Shown: positions 35,036 through 45,126, counted from the stretch's first letter. The stretch is 64,000 bases of DNA from Agaribacillus aureus (GCA_030442055.1 JAUJEB010000007.1:372001-436000), one strand, 5' to 3'. Numbers and translations are program-made. Notes: a model not told the origin generated them from the letters alone.

Positions 35036-35836
35036 GTGGATAAACTAGTCAAATACAACCAGATTATATATGCCATATTGGGTAGCCTTGGCGTACTTTT
35101 ATTGCTTTTCGGTGGTATTAATATTTTGATGGAATTTTTTCCCGGAAACCGGCATGGCGGCGATCCTAATACACTGGTTACTGAGGAGGAGGCAAGAGCA
35201 TTGGCTGATAAGGATTTGAGAAAGCAGGTGATCTCAATGGAAGGGATGCAAGACTTCGACACTGCCAGCGGTATATATATCATCCCAATCACTCATAAAA
35301 CGCTTGATGAGTTTCAACAAAGGCGGGAAGTGGATTATGGATTGCTTAGTATGAAGTCAGGTTCAGGCAAAAGTTATTACTACTCCCGGTACTATAACAA
35401 TTTGGTGCTATATGATTTTGCCGACAGGCAAAGTTACATATTGTTTAATGAACGCATTAATATCGACAGATTTCAGTCAATAAAAACGGCCAATGACCAC
35501 TTGATACTGATCACTGGCTGGAAAGAAGATACTAACAAAGACGGTCGGTACGATGATTCTGACAAAAAAGCACTATACCTCTACATACACTCCCTTCAGG
35601 AACTCAGATCCATTGATTTACAGGATTTCAAGTTTATTAACTTTCAATATCTGGAGAAAGCTGACAAGCTGGTTATCAACGTTATTTTTGACATCAATGG
35701 CGATGGGTTATATGATATTAGCCAGGACCCTGAAATTCTCCTTGAATATTCCATGGAGGAAAAAGTATTGAGAAAACTTATAGAAGATAAGCAACTCAAT
35801 AAACTGCAGCATTTAATTGATGGTGAAGTTGATTAA
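35036..35836 (+). CDS. Membrane-anchored protein with calcium-loop-like motifs, efflux operon
   Basis: 266 residues with a GTG start four bases after the tolC-like stop, so it is the fourth gene of the exporter operon. One N-terminal membrane anchor (AILGSLGVLLLLFGGINILM) exposes the rest to the periplasm. Two Asp-rich loops, DTNKDGRYDDSD and DINGDGLYDISQD, match the EF-hand/dockerin-like DxNxDGxxDxxD pattern and may bind calcium. The surrounding strands (SYILFNERINID, HLILITGWKED) could form a propeller-like beta domain. No family recognised. A modulator of the exporter is plausible but unproven. Confidence 0.75.
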   Translation: MDKLVKYNQIIYAILGSLGVLLLLFGGINILMEFFPGNRHGGDPNTLVTEEEARALADKDLRKQVISMEGMQDFDTASGIYIIPITHKTLDEFQQRREVDYGLLSMKSGSGKSYYYSRYYNNLVLYDFADRQSYILFNERINIDRFQSIKTANDHLILITGWKEDTNKDGRYDDSDKKALYLYIHSLQELRSIDLQDFKFINFQYLEKADKLVINVIFDINGDGLYDISQDPEILLEYSMEEKVLRKLIEDKQLNKLQHLIDGEVD

Positions 35837-36021
35837 GTCATTGGGATAACCTACCTGAAATGCCGGGAGTCGCATAATCTATTCATGATGGGAAAGGTGT
35901 TTTTTGAGTAAAAACGCACCTGTGTCAAAGAACAAAACGAATTGGCCGGCATCTTATTATAAACCACCGTTACTTTGTCTTACTATTTTTATTCAGTATT
36001 CTCATATTAACCACAATAGAT

Positions 36022-36945
36022 ATGAATAAGAGGAAGATACTTTGGTTTACGGGAGTGGTGGCCACTTTCGTGCTTTTTTATTTCTTGATACCCAATTCGG
36101 TTTACAATCAGTCGCCCATGATTTTTTCAATGATTGGTGCGGTATTATTTACTTTTTTTCTTATTCAAACCATCGGGGATTTTAAATCCATCAGGGAATT
36201 CAATAAGCCGGAACCCAGCGAAAAAAGACAGGCGCATAACATTGCTCCGTGGATGGTCATACCGGGAATTGCCATGATTTTCGTTTTTGTCATGAATTTT
36301 TCATCAAACGAAAGAGAAGAACTAAAGGCCTACGGCCAAAAAGTTGCTGGAACGATTATCGATGGTAGCTCTTTTAAAACACGTAGAGGAGGAACATACA
36401 ACGTAACAGTTAAGTTTAAGACTAAAGAAGGCAAAGAAATGATTGTTGAGGAAAGCGTGGGAGAGCAGGAGTTTAAAAGCTTCTACAAAGGACAGGAAGT
36501 GGAACTGGTCTATTCCAGCAATAACCCGAAGATGGTAGAGTTATTAACGAATAACGCTACGATTGAGGCCTATTCGGGTGTAAAAGACAGGGATATAAGT
36601 GCTAAGGATTTAATGAAATTAGTCACCTTTACTCCTGATAGTGTAGGAACAGTATTAAATGATATTAACTACCAGTGGGCATATAAGCAGGAAGATAATG
36701 CCTGGGTTAATCAACGAAAAAATTTGCTGATTAAGGTTAAGCCCAACGAAGTCATAAATTATTTATCATTTAGCGATGCCTTTTCTACCTTTCCACAGGA
36801 GCTTGAAAAACAACAATTTGAGCAGATCGATTCAGAGGATGAGAAAGTTAAGTTATACGAAAATGACGAATTCCTGGCATCAGTTGAAACACAACTTATG
36901 GAAAGCTCAAAATTGGCTACCATCATTACTATGTGGAAGAAGTAA
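36022..36945 (+). CDS. DUF3592-like membrane protein
   Basis: 307 residues. Two N-terminal membrane segments (WFTGVVATFVLFYFLIP, MIGAVLFTFFLIQTIG) and a third near 75-95 (MVIPGIAMIFVFVMNF), then a small beta domain (about 105-175): KVAGTIIDGSS, YNVTVKFKTKEGKEMIVEES, YKGQEVELVYSSNNPK, which is the DUF3592 pattern. The last 110 residues are unassigned. It follows the efflux operon after a 185-base gap and probably has its own promoter. Function unknown. Confidence 0.7.
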   Translation: MNKRKILWFTGVVATFVLFYFLIPNSVYNQSPMIFSMIGAVLFTFFLIQTIGDFKSIREFNKPEPSEKRQAHNIAPWMVIPGIAMIFVFVMNFSSNEREELKAYGQKVAGTIIDGSSFKTRRGGTYNVTVKFKTKEGKEMIVEESVGEQEFKSFYKGQEVELVYSSNNPKMVELLTNNATIEAYSGVKDRDISAKDLMKLVTFTPDSVGTVLNDINYQWAYKQEDNAWVNQRKNLLIKVKPNEVINYLSFSDAFSTFPQELEKQQFEQIDSEDEKVKLYENDEFLASVETQLMESSKLATIITMWKK

Positions 36946-37029
36946 GGTCAAAGAAAGACCGTTATCCGGCTGTTTTTAAATCATCATTGAACCAGGTAAC
37001 GGTTTGTGGTAAAGTCAATTCGTACTTAA

Positions 37030-38376
37030 TTATATCCCGGTATAACTAAACGGACTGATTTGCTTTAACTCTCTTTTGATGTCCTCATTTACCTCCAAAT
37101 TATCGATAAAATCGGCAATAGCTTCGGCAGTGATTTTGTCATTTTTTCTGGTGAGCGCCTTTAAGGCTTCGTAGGGTTGTGGGTAGGCTTCCCTTCTCAA
37201 TATAGTTTGGATAGCCTCAGCAATCACTGCCCAGTTATCTTCCAGGTCAGCATCAATGGTCTGTTGATTCAGCTGAATTTTATTGAGTCCTTTTTTTAAT
37301 GAATTCAGGGCAATCAACCCGTGCGATAACGGAACGCCAATGTTTCTTAGAACCGTTGAGTCTGTCAGATCTCTTTGTAATCTTGAAATTGGCAATTTGG
37401 CTGAAAGGTGCATCAATAGCGCATTAGCTACGCCCATATTTCCTTCCGCATTTTCAAAATCAATAGGGTTTACCTTATGAGGCATGGCAGAAGAGCCCAC
37501 CTCCCCTTCCTTTATTTTTTGCTTAAAATAGCCCATGCTGATATATTGCCAGACATCCCGGCTTAAATCAATCAGGATAACATTAATCCTTTTTAGACTA
37601 TCGAATAATGCGGCTAAATTATCGTAGTGTTCGATTTGGGTGGTAGGCTCGCTTCGTTGCAACCCCAGGTATTTATTGACAAAGTGATGACCAAAATTGC
37701 TCCAGTCAATATCCGGGTAAGCCACGTGATGCGCATTAAAATTACCGGTGGCACCTCCGAATTTGGCGGAAAAAGGTACCATCTTAAGTAAGGCAAGTTG
37801 CTTTTCGATTCTTTCCTTAAACACCTGCAACTCTTTTCCCAGTTTCGTAGGTGAAGCCGGCTGTCCGTGAGTTTTGGCCAACATAGGTACATCCTTCCAG
37901 TTTTCTCCCAATTGATTAATGAGCGCGTTTACTTCTTCCAACAATGGTAGGTATACATTTTCCAGACCGTTTTTTAAGGATAAAGGAATGCTGGTATTAT
38001 TGATATCCTGAGAGGTTAAGCCAAAATGAATGAACTCCTTTTGATCACCGATGCCCAAAGCATCAAATTTTTCCTTCAAAAAATATTCCACTGCCTTTAC
38101 ATCGTGATTGGTGGTTTTTTCTATTTCCTTGATTTTCAGTCCATCCGCCTGGCTGAAATCAGAGACGATGGATCTCAGTTTGGCAAATAGACCATGATCA
38201 AAATCCTTTAGTTGTGGGATGGGTAACTCGCATAAAGCAATAAAATATTCTATTTCTACTTTTACCCTGTATTTGATTAACCCAAATTCTGAGAAGTATT
38301 CACTCAGAACGTTAGTCTGTCGATGATAACGGCCGTCAATGGGCGAAATAGAGGTCAAAGGATTTAGTTCCATCAT
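37030..38376 (-). CDS. purB: Adenylosuccinate lyase
   Basis: 448 residues, close to the E. coli type. N-terminal LTSISPIDGRYH; central helices with HFGLTSQDINNT and KTHGQPASPTKLGKEL; the fumarase/aspartase signature GSSAMPHKVNPIDFENAEGN with the catalytic Ser in the flexible loop. It catalyses two fumarate-releasing steps of purine synthesis: SAICAR to AICAR and adenylosuccinate to AMP, in the cytoplasm. The gene stands alone. The first ATG is doubled (MMEL), so the start may be one codon later. Confidence 0.97.
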   Translation of the reverse strand: MMELNPLTSISPIDGRYHRQTNVLSEYFSEFGLIKYRVKVEIEYFIALCELPIPQLKDFDHGLFAKLRSIVSDFSQADGLKIKEIEKTTNHDVKAVEYFLKEKFDALGIGDQKEFIHFGLTSQDINNTSIPLSLKNGLENVYLPLLEEVNALINQLGENWKDVPMLAKTHGQPASPTKLGKELQVFKERIEKQLALLKMVPFSAKFGGATGNFNAHHVAYPDIDWSNFGHHFVNKYLGLQRSEPTTQIEHYDNLAALFDSLKRINVILIDLSRDVWQYISMGYFKQKIKEGEVGSSAMPHKVNPIDFENAEGNMGVANALLMHLSAKLPISRLQRDLTDSTVLRNIGVPLSHGLIALNSLKKGLNKIQLNQQTIDADLEDNWAVIAEAIQTILRREAYPQPYEALKALTRKNDKITAEAIADFIDNLEVNEDIKRELKQISPFSYTGI

Positions 38377-38395
38377 GTTCTAGCTTTTCAGAATG

Positions 38396-38403
38396 CAAAA
38401 ATA
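38396..38403 (-). promoter_or_regulatory. Candidate -7 box for purB
   Basis: Minus-strand TATTTTTG matches TANNTTTG, 20 bases before the purB start. A -33 element at the normal distance is not clear. Confidence 0.33.
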
Positions 38404-38503
38404 AGAATTTATACCCGAAAAGAGTCTATTCTCTCCCTGGATGTTGATAAAATTCTGGTACCATTAATATGATAATTTCACCCCGATATTAGGCGATATT
38501 TAT

Positions 38504-38511
38504 TAGTTTTG
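38504..38511 (+). promoter_or_regulatory. Candidate -7 box for the flavin/2Fe-2S reductase gene
   Basis: TAGTTTTG matches TANNTTTG, 43 bases before the ATG at 38554. No good -33 TTG is visible. Confidence 0.3.
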
Positions 38512-38553
38512 TCAGGATTTTAAATTTGGTACGGGTAAATCTTATTTTTGATT

Positions 38554-39690
38554 ATGGCATTTGGTTTTTTTAAAAAAAACAGGGAAAAGAGAAAAAATAC
38601 TTCCGGTCAGCAAAACGCAAAATCTGTTAACAGCCATTACTACAACTTAAAGGTGAAGGAAATTGTCCAGGAAACCCAAGATGCTATTTCCCTGGTGTTT
38701 GAGATGCCCGAACCTAAAATGCAGTATAAATCAGGCCAGTTTCTTACCTTGATTTGTGAAATTGAAAATAAGGAGGTCAGGAGATCGTATTCATTCAGCA
38801 GTGCGCCGGAGGTTGATGAGGATATTGCGGTTACGATCAAAAGAGTTAAGGGAGGTCTGATGTCCAATTATTTGCCCGACCATGTCAAGGTGGGAGATAC
38901 CGTCAGGGTAATGGAACCTATGGGCGTTTTTACCACCGAATTTGATCCCAATAACAAAAGACATATCATTATGTTTGCCGGTGGCAGCGGCATTACGCCG
39001 ATGATGAGCCTGATCAAATCGACGCTGACCAGAGAGCCTGAAAGCGTGGTGTCACTCATTTATGCCAATAGAAACATTGACACTGTCATTTTTAAAGAGG
39101 AGCTTGATAAATGGCAGACCAAATACGAGGGAAGACTGCACGTTATCCACATTCTGGATGAGGCGCCAATGAACTGGCAGGGACATTCCGGGCTGCTTAA
39201 CCACGAAATGTTGACCAGGCTTTTTGAAAGGATCCCGGATTGGGGAGAAGATAAAACCAGCTATCTCATGTGTGGGCCTGAAGGCATGATGATCAATGTT
39301 GAGACCCTGTTGGCACAACAAAATATTGCCAGGGAAAAGATCATCAAGGAAAGCTTTGTAGCCGGCACCGTCAACAAGGATGATAAGTCCGGGGAAGGTG
39401 ACAGCGCAACTTTGAAGGCCAGGACCGTTAAGATCCGATACCAGGGGGAGGAACATGTTATTTCCGTGCAACCCGGGAAAACGATTTTAGAGACCGCATT
39501 AGATGATGGCATCGATCTTCCCTATTCCTGCCAGGCCGGTTTGTGTACCGCCTGCCGCGGAAAGTGCCTTTCCGGCAAGGTTAAACTTGACGAAGAAGAA
39601 GGCCTTTCCAGCGATGAGCGTGAAGACGGTTACATACTTACCTGCGTGGGACACCCTCTGACAGATGATGTCGTGATTGAAATAGGGTAA
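38554..39690 (+). CDS. Flavin reductase with C-terminal 2Fe-2S ferredoxin domain (PaaE-like)
   Basis: 378 residues. FAD-binding barrel with RRSYSFSSAPE; NAD(P)-binding half with FAGGSGITPMMSLI and YLMCGPEGMM; C-terminal plant-type ferredoxin (about 290-375) with CQAGLCTACRGKC-type Cys spacing and a fourth Cys in ILTCVGHP. It passes electrons from NAD(P)H through FAD and the cluster to a partner oxygenase, hydroxylase or desaturase. PaaE of phenylacetate degradation has this layout, but no paa genes are near, so the partner is unknown. The ATG at 38554 is preferred to an in-frame TTG two codons upstream. Confidence 0.93.
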   Translation: MAFGFFKKNREKRKNTSGQQNAKSVNSHYYNLKVKEIVQETQDAISLVFEMPEPKMQYKSGQFLTLICEIENKEVRRSYSFSSAPEVDEDIAVTIKRVKGGLMSNYLPDHVKVGDTVRVMEPMGVFTTEFDPNNKRHIIMFAGGSGITPMMSLIKSTLTREPESVVSLIYANRNIDTVIFKEELDKWQTKYEGRLHVIHILDEAPMNWQGHSGLLNHEMLTRLFERIPDWGEDKTSYLMCGPEGMMINVETLLAQQNIAREKIIKESFVAGTVNKDDKSGEGDSATLKARTVKIRYQGEEHVISVQPGKTILETALDDGIDLPYSCQAGLCTACRGKCLSGKVKLDEEEGLSSDEREDGYILTCVGHPLTDDVVIEIG

Positions 39691-39719
39691 TTTCAGGAGA
39701 TCATTTCCATTTTAGATCT

Positions 39720-40553
39720 TCATTCGGTTTCTTCGTCTACATATCTAATATCCCGGTCTAACTCGTCAAATAGCTCATTGAGGTTAATTCCCCCTAAGTT
39801 TTTATAAACAAACCTGGGCTTGTAGGGATAGTGGATCAGGTCCAGATCGGAGGTATTCCCACTAAGTACCAGAATGGAATTGAAACCTAACTCTACCGCA
39901 CCTTTGATGTCGGTTTCCATGGTATCTCCAATCATAATAGTTTGTGCCGTTTTCAGATTCAACTTTTTTCTTGCCGCTCTCATCATAAAAGGACTTGGTT
40001 TTCCCACGGAATATGCTTTTTTACCGGTGGCTTTCTCCAGGCTGGCAACGAGGGCACCGCAGCCAGGCCTATAGCCTCCCTCGGTCGGGCAGGTCTCATC
40101 CAAATTGGTGGCAATGAGATGTGCGCCCTTTAGAATCATGTTTTGGGCCATTTCCAAACTTTCATAATTCAGGGTTCTGCCTTCCGCCACAATTACATAA
40201 TCGGGATCATTGCTTGTGATACCATAACCCGCTTCATATAAAGCTGTCAATATGCCACCTTCTCCTATTACATAGGCGGTGCTTTCCGGTTTGTTGAGTG
40301 ACAGGAAATCCACGGTCGCCATAGCGCAAGTATAAAAGTGACGCTCTTCCACCTCCAGGCCATATTTTTTTAGTTTTACCTTCAAATCCTTTGGCGTTGG
40401 GGAGCTATTATTGGTCAGAAACAGGAACCGGATATCCCGATCTAAAAGGGTATTAATAAATTCATGTGCCCCTTCGATCAATTCCTTGCCCCTGTAAAGA
40501 ACACCGTCCATGTCTAACAAGAACCCGTATTCATTTTTATTTTTGAGATTCAT
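39720..40553 (-). CDS. HAD-IIA family phosphatase, NagD-like
   Basis: 277 residues from ATG at 40553; a nine-codon extension is less likely. HAD motif I LLDMDGVLYRG, motif II LFLTNNSS, a cap domain in the middle (about 75-190: SLNKPESTAYVIGEGG, CPTEGGYRPGCGAL) and motifs III-IV VGKPSPFMM and IMIGDTMETDIKGA. Members hydrolyse nucleotide or sugar phosphates such as UMP or glycolytic side products in the cytoplasm. A promoter-like box lies 27 bases upstream. Confidence 0.93.
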   Translation of the reverse strand: MNLKNKNEYGFLLDMDGVLYRGKELIEGAHEFINTLLDRDIRFLFLTNNSSPTPKDLKVKLKKYGLEVEERHFYTCAMATVDFLSLNKPESTAYVIGEGGILTALYEAGYGITSNDPDYVIVAEGRTLNYESLEMAQNMILKGAHLIATNLDETCPTEGGYRPGCGALVASLEKATGKKAYSVGKPSPFMMRAARKKLNLKTAQTIMIGDTMETDIKGAVELGFNSILVLSGNTSDLDLIHYPYKPRFVYKNLGGINLNELFDELDRDIRYVDEETE

Positions 40554-40579
40554 TTTAAATTCTTTAATTATGAAATACA

Positions 40580-40587
40580 CAAAGATA
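40580..40587 (-). promoter_or_regulatory. Candidate -7 box for the HAD phosphatase gene
   Basis: Minus-strand TATCTTTG matches TANNTTTG and lies 27 bases before the ATG at 40553. The region upstream is very AT-rich; no clear -33 is seen. Confidence 0.35.
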
Positions 40588-40826
40588 TATCAAATTAATT
40601 GTATAAATCATACTGTAAAGTAATTTTTAATATATAAATAATAATTAACATTTAATTTTATTGAAAGTTCAATAATTGATCATTTCTGCTTAATCTATTG
40701 CCAGAAATTAATTTTTATCTCGGACATCTAAACTGATTTTTGGAGGGAAGCTAATATTTTTTGCCTACTGGCAGGATATAGGAAGGTCGGTGAAGACAGT
40801 GAAGCTGGTCTTGTAATTCTTTTAGG

Positions 40827-42374
40827 CTAGGGCCATATGATCTCGATCACTTTGTCTCTCAGGGCAATAGTGCTCCGGCTGCAATTTTCAGGGCGCTCGA
40901 TCTGTAGCTGGTTTTCCTGGTGAATCACTTCCTCCTGCCCGGAAACTGCAAAGCTGTTTTTTTTGTGAAAAATGACAATTCTCTCTTCCTTTTCAGAGTC
41001 AATGGAAAGTGTGAAATGATCTGTATCAGCCGTTATCTGCTCGCTTCTTTGAAAATCATGATCTATATCCTCCAGTAACTTAATGATACGGTCGCCATCC
41101 GGTACTCCATAACCGACATAATTATTGGCATAGGGATACAGGTTGCCTGATCGTTCAATAACTTCCCGAATTTGATAGTTGGTGAGATCAGGATTTTTTT
41201 GCATAATGCAGGCCGCCAGCCCTGTTATAATCGGGGCTGAAAAGGAAGTTCCGTTATTGGAATAACAGGCAATATTGGGCTTGACATAATTTAAAAAATC
41301 AGGCCCTAACGCACTGTACCTAATCTTAGCACAACTGCCGGCTACCGTCGCACCAACGGAAATGACTCCCTTGGCATCGGCAGGAGCTGAAACCACGCGC
41401 CAATTTGGATCATGGCCCTCATTGCCGGCGGCTACGATAATTAACATTCCTTTTTCATCAGCGGCGATTTGTGCCGCCACGGAGATTTTGCTGGACTTTC
41501 CATCCATGTCCTCAGGGCTGTAATTCTCCTTGGGATCATCAAACCCAAGCGAATAACCCAGAGAGGTGTTAACCAGCCGTACGCCTAAACTATCGAGCCA
41601 CTCAATGGCTTCAATCCAAAAATCTTCTTCCCCCCTGTATTCATAGTTGGTATGATCGGTGCGAGCCAAATAGTAGCTGGCGCCAGTGGCCAGTCCATAC
41701 TGCGTATTTGATGATTTATTATATCCGGCCACCATTTTCCAAACAGTGGTTCCATGGGAGTTTGAAAACGACTGCAGATTGCTGAAAGGTTTTGAATTGC
41801 CGGGTTGCAGGTAATCTCTGAATCCCAATACCCTGTCATCGGCAAATATTGGTTTAAGACTGGCGTTGACTCTGGCGCCAAAGTATCCGACATCTATTAT
41901 TCCTATTTTTACCCCGCTACCATCCAGATTTTGAGCCTTTATTTCCTTGGCGTTTATTTGATCCAGCACCGACGTAAAATCCGGGCTGTTACCTTCCAAA
42001 ACGTTTAATACCTTTAATCGTTGATCTACCCTGTCGATGGCACTAACAAATGGCAATGACCTTACTTCTTCCAAGGATTCCGGGGAAATTTCAGCGCTTA
42101 CAGCATTTAGCCATTTTGAGCGATGAATGGTTTTGACCGCCAGGCTGGCAAGACTATCTATGTAGGGTTGATATATCGGCAGATCGCTCGATTGATGCAA
42201 TGGCAATCCGAGATTTTTACGGTTGTTGATAGCTTGATCAGATACGGCAGGCGTGGATTTTGTAAGCTGTCCCTTGTCAGCGAAAGTAATCCAATACCGA
42301 CTCGGTGCCTGTGCTAGAATATCACCGGGTATTGAAAAAAACAGGATTAGCAAGATACAGCAGAATCTGATCAT
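40827..42374 (-). CDS. Exported subtilisin-like (S8) serine protease
   Basis: 515 residues. Signal peptide to about 21 (CCILLILFFSIPGDILAQA), an inhibitor-like propeptide (about 25-125), then the S8 domain: Asp in KIGIIDVGYFG, His in SNSHGTTVWKMVAG, Asn in AAGNEG and Ser in NNGTSFSAPIITG. The C-terminal 90 residues form a small beta domain without a recognisable type IX secretion signal. Such Cytophagales subtilases act outside the cell or in the periplasm on proteins. It stands alone between AT-rich gaps. Confidence 0.94.
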   Translation of the reverse strand: MIRFCCILLILFFSIPGDILAQAPSRYWITFADKGQLTKSTPAVSDQAINNRKNLGLPLHQSSDLPIYQPYIDSLASLAVKTIHRSKWLNAVSAEISPESLEEVRSLPFVSAIDRVDQRLKVLNVLEGNSPDFTSVLDQINAKEIKAQNLDGSGVKIGIIDVGYFGARVNASLKPIFADDRVLGFRDYLQPGNSKPFSNLQSFSNSHGTTVWKMVAGYNKSSNTQYGLATGASYYLARTDHTNYEYRGEEDFWIEAIEWLDSLGVRLVNTSLGYSLGFDDPKENYSPEDMDGKSSKISVAAQIAADEKGMLIIVAAGNEGHDPNWRVVSAPADAKGVISVGATVAGSCAKIRYSALGPDFLNYVKPNIACYSNNGTSFSAPIITGLAACIMQKNPDLTNYQIREVIERSGNLYPYANNYVGYGVPDGDRIIKLLEDIDHDFQRSEQITADTDHFTLSIDSEKEERIVIFHKKNSFAVSGQEEVIHQENQLQIERPENCSRSTIALRDKVIEIIWP

Positions 42375-42536
42375 ATAAGGGATATTTTTTTTTTTGTAAT
42401 CACCAAGTTAATAAATAATAATCAAATGAACATGACATTTAATTTGTTAAATTCGAGAAATCCTAAACAAGAAATGTACCGCATTGCCAAAATCGGATAT
42501 TGTTTGCAGGATAATTAAACAAAGAACGATGACACT

Positions 42537-43826
42537 ATGAAATACTTACCTATTGGTGCTGAGCTTTTTAAGTTGAACAGGGCCAATTTGATAAAACAGC
42601 TAAAACCCAATAGCATTGCCATACTAAATGCCAACGATATCATGCCTACCAATGCAGATGGTATCATGCCCTTCAGACAAAATAACGATCTTTTTTACCT
42701 TTCCGGTATTGACCAGGAGGAGACAATTTTAGTATTGATACCTGATTTTCCCGAGGAAAAATTTCGGGAAATGCTGTTTATCAAAGAAACCAGCGAGCTG
42801 ATAGCAATTTGGGAAGGACACAAATTAACCAAAGAGGAAGCCACTGAGATCAGTGGCTTAAAAAGTGTTTTCTGGACCTGGGAATTTGAGAAAATGTTAC
42901 CTTCCTTAATGGCCAGTGTCCAACACATATACCTTAACACTAATGAACATACACGGGCTGAAATCAATGTGGAAACCAGGGATGCGAGATTTATCAAGTT
43001 TTGTAAAGCGCATTACCCTTTGCATCACTACAATAGATTGGCACCTGTCATGCATGACTTGAGGTCAGTAAAGTCGGAGCGCGAGATTGCTATGTTGCAA
43101 AAGGCCTGCGACATTACGGCAAAGGGGTTTCAACGGATTCTAAAATTTGTAAAACCAGGGGTAATGGAATATGAGATTGAAGCGGAATACATGCATGAGT
43201 TTTTAAGAAACCGATCCAGGGGTTTTGCCTATCAACCGATCATTGCCTCCGGAGGTAACGCCTGCGTTTTACACTATTTGGAAAATAACAAGGCGTGCAT
43301 GGCCGGTGATGTTTTATTGATGGACGTCGGTGCCGAATATGCCAATTACAATGCCGATATGACAAGGGCTATTCCTGTAAACGGAAGGTTTACCAATAGA
43401 CAAAAAGCAGTTTACAACGCGGTGTTAAAGGTGAAAAATGAGGCTACAAAGCTACTTACACCTGGAAATACGCTTAAAGATTACAATGAGGAGGTGGGTA
43501 AAATAATGGAAAGCGAGTTGATAGGTTTAAAGCTGCTGGATAAGACCGATGTGAAAAATCAAGACCCCGGAAGCCCCTTGTTTAAAAAATATTTTATGCA
43601 CGGGACTTCACATCACCTGGGGCTGGATGTTCATGATGTAAGCAATATGGAGCGACCGATGCAGGAGGGCAATGTCTTTACCGTGGAGCCAGGAATATAT
43701 ATCCCCGATGAAAACTTAGGGATCCGTCTGGAAGATGATGTCGTGATCACCAAGGAAGGAGTGTTTAACCTGATGGGGCAAATACCCATTGAAGCTGACG
43801 AGATTGAAGAGGTCATGAATTCCTGA
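42537..43826 (+). CDS. Xaa-Pro aminopeptidase (M24B), PepP-like
   Basis: 429 residues. N-terminal creatinase-type domain with MPFRQNNDLFYLSGIDQEE; C-terminal pita-bread domain with the five metal ligands: LLMDVGAEYANYNADMTR (two Asp), GTSHHLGLDVHD (His), FTVEPGIYI (Glu) and GIRLEDDVVI (Glu). It removes the first residue from peptides with proline in position two. Normal length for the family. Cytoplasmic, monocistronic. Confidence 0.95.
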   Translation: MKYLPIGAELFKLNRANLIKQLKPNSIAILNANDIMPTNADGIMPFRQNNDLFYLSGIDQEETILVLIPDFPEEKFREMLFIKETSELIAIWEGHKLTKEEATEISGLKSVFWTWEFEKMLPSLMASVQHIYLNTNEHTRAEINVETRDARFIKFCKAHYPLHHYNRLAPVMHDLRSVKSEREIAMLQKACDITAKGFQRILKFVKPGVMEYEIEAEYMHEFLRNRSRGFAYQPIIASGGNACVLHYLENNKACMAGDVLLMDVGAEYANYNADMTRAIPVNGRFTNRQKAVYNAVLKVKNEATKLLTPGNTLKDYNEEVGKIMESELIGLKLLDKTDVKNQDPGSPLFKKYFMHGTSHHLGLDVHDVSNMERPMQEGNVFTVEPGIYIPDENLGIRLEDDVVITKEGVFNLMGQIPIEADEIEEVMNS

Positions 43827-44036
43827 TGGCACGCCTATACCGCCATTTTTTGTTGCTTGCATACGTCATACATATCATTTCAAAAGAAGATTACCATAGA
43901 CACAAGAGCGCTTTACAGGTTAAGTATTTTACCCGTAGATTCTCTTCGGCCATAATAGGAACATTGATGTAAATTAATTGCCATATTGATCTAAATCATT
44001 TCATTTTCCTGCCAATTCCGATATTTTAATGTTCGC

Positions 44037-45086
44037 ATGAAATGGGATTTAAGCATGCAGGATTTTATCGAAAAACTAATCGAATATGCCGCCAAAGCTC
44101 CTTCAGGACATAACACACAGCCCTGGAAATTTGCCTATTATAAAAACATTGTAAAAATATTTCCCGACTATAGCAGGAGCCTGCCTGTTGTGGATGAGGA
44201 TAACCACGCGTTGTTTATTAGTTTAGGCTGTGCAGTGGAAAACCTCATAGTTGCCGCGGGTCATTTTGGGTATTTGGCTAAAGTGGATTACTTTCCCTCC
44301 TACGAAAATAATGAGTGCATCCGGGTCAAGCTTGAGGAAGGCACCATTGATCCGGATAACCGGTTGTTTGAAGCCATCGATAAGAGACAATCGACCCGAA
44401 GTCAATACAACGGACGCAACATACCGGCTGAAGATGTGAGTGCCCTGCTGAGCACTTTGCATTACGAAGGAGTTAAGTCGTTGATTTTTAATAAGAAACA
44501 GGAGATTATTCCCTTGATAGAATTTGTCAGACAGGGTAGTAGCAAGCAATTTTCCAACAAAACCTTTAAAAATGAACTGCTTTCCTGGGTCAGGTTTAAC
44601 GCGAAGGCGGCCGAAGCTACCTGTGATGGATTACGTAGTGCGACTATGGGTTCGCCGGCAGTGCCTTCTTGGTTGGGTAAGTTGATAATCACATTACTCA
44701 CTCCTTCAGGGGAGGCTAAAAGAGCTGAAAAACTAATTAAATCCGCTGCTGCGCTGATGATTTTTATTGCAGAGGCAGATGATAAAAGAAACTGGATTAA
44801 CCTGGGCAGGACATTTGAAAGAGTAGCCCTGACTGCGACTGCCTTAGGGATCAAGCATTCCCATTTGAATATGCCTTGCGAAGAGGTAGAAATCAGAAAT
44901 AAGCTGGCCAGGTATTTAGGATTAAGCAATAAACAACAGCCTTTGTTGTTGATCAGGTTAGGTTATGCAGACTTTATGCCCTACTCCTTTCGCAGGCCGT
45001 TAAATCGGATAATTTATAAAGAAAAAAGTTTAGATAACCCCGAATTAAAGGAACCGCTGAAAGCGTCCACGAGCGATGATTCCTGA
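44037..45086 (+). CDS. Acg-type nitroreductase-fold FMN protein
   Basis: 349 residues. Two half-nitroreductase modules: the N-terminal one has IEYAAKAPSGHNTQPWKFAY and ALFISLGCAVENLIVAA; the C-terminal one has ADDKRNWINLGRTFERVALTATALG and LLLIRLGYA. This double arrangement in one chain is typical for the Acg family (as in mycobacterial dormancy-regulon proteins), whose enzyme activity is unclear; FMN storage or reduction is proposed for relatives. The next gene starts 40 bases downstream and may be cotranscribed. An ATG six codons in is an alternative start. Confidence 0.85.
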   Translation: MKWDLSMQDFIEKLIEYAAKAPSGHNTQPWKFAYYKNIVKIFPDYSRSLPVVDEDNHALFISLGCAVENLIVAAGHFGYLAKVDYFPSYENNECIRVKLEEGTIDPDNRLFEAIDKRQSTRSQYNGRNIPAEDVSALLSTLHYEGVKSLIFNKKQEIIPLIEFVRQGSSKQFSNKTFKNELLSWVRFNAKAAEATCDGLRSATMGSPAVPSWLGKLIITLLTPSGEAKRAEKLIKSAAALMIFIAEADDKRNWINLGRTFERVALTATALGIKHSHLNMPCEEVEIRNKLARYLGLSNKQQPLLLIRLGYADFMPYSFRRPLNRIIYKEKSLDNPELKEPLKASTSDDS

Positions 45087-45126
45087 TCAAAACAGCGGGA
45101 GGCCGTGATTGAAAAGTCAGTAAAAG

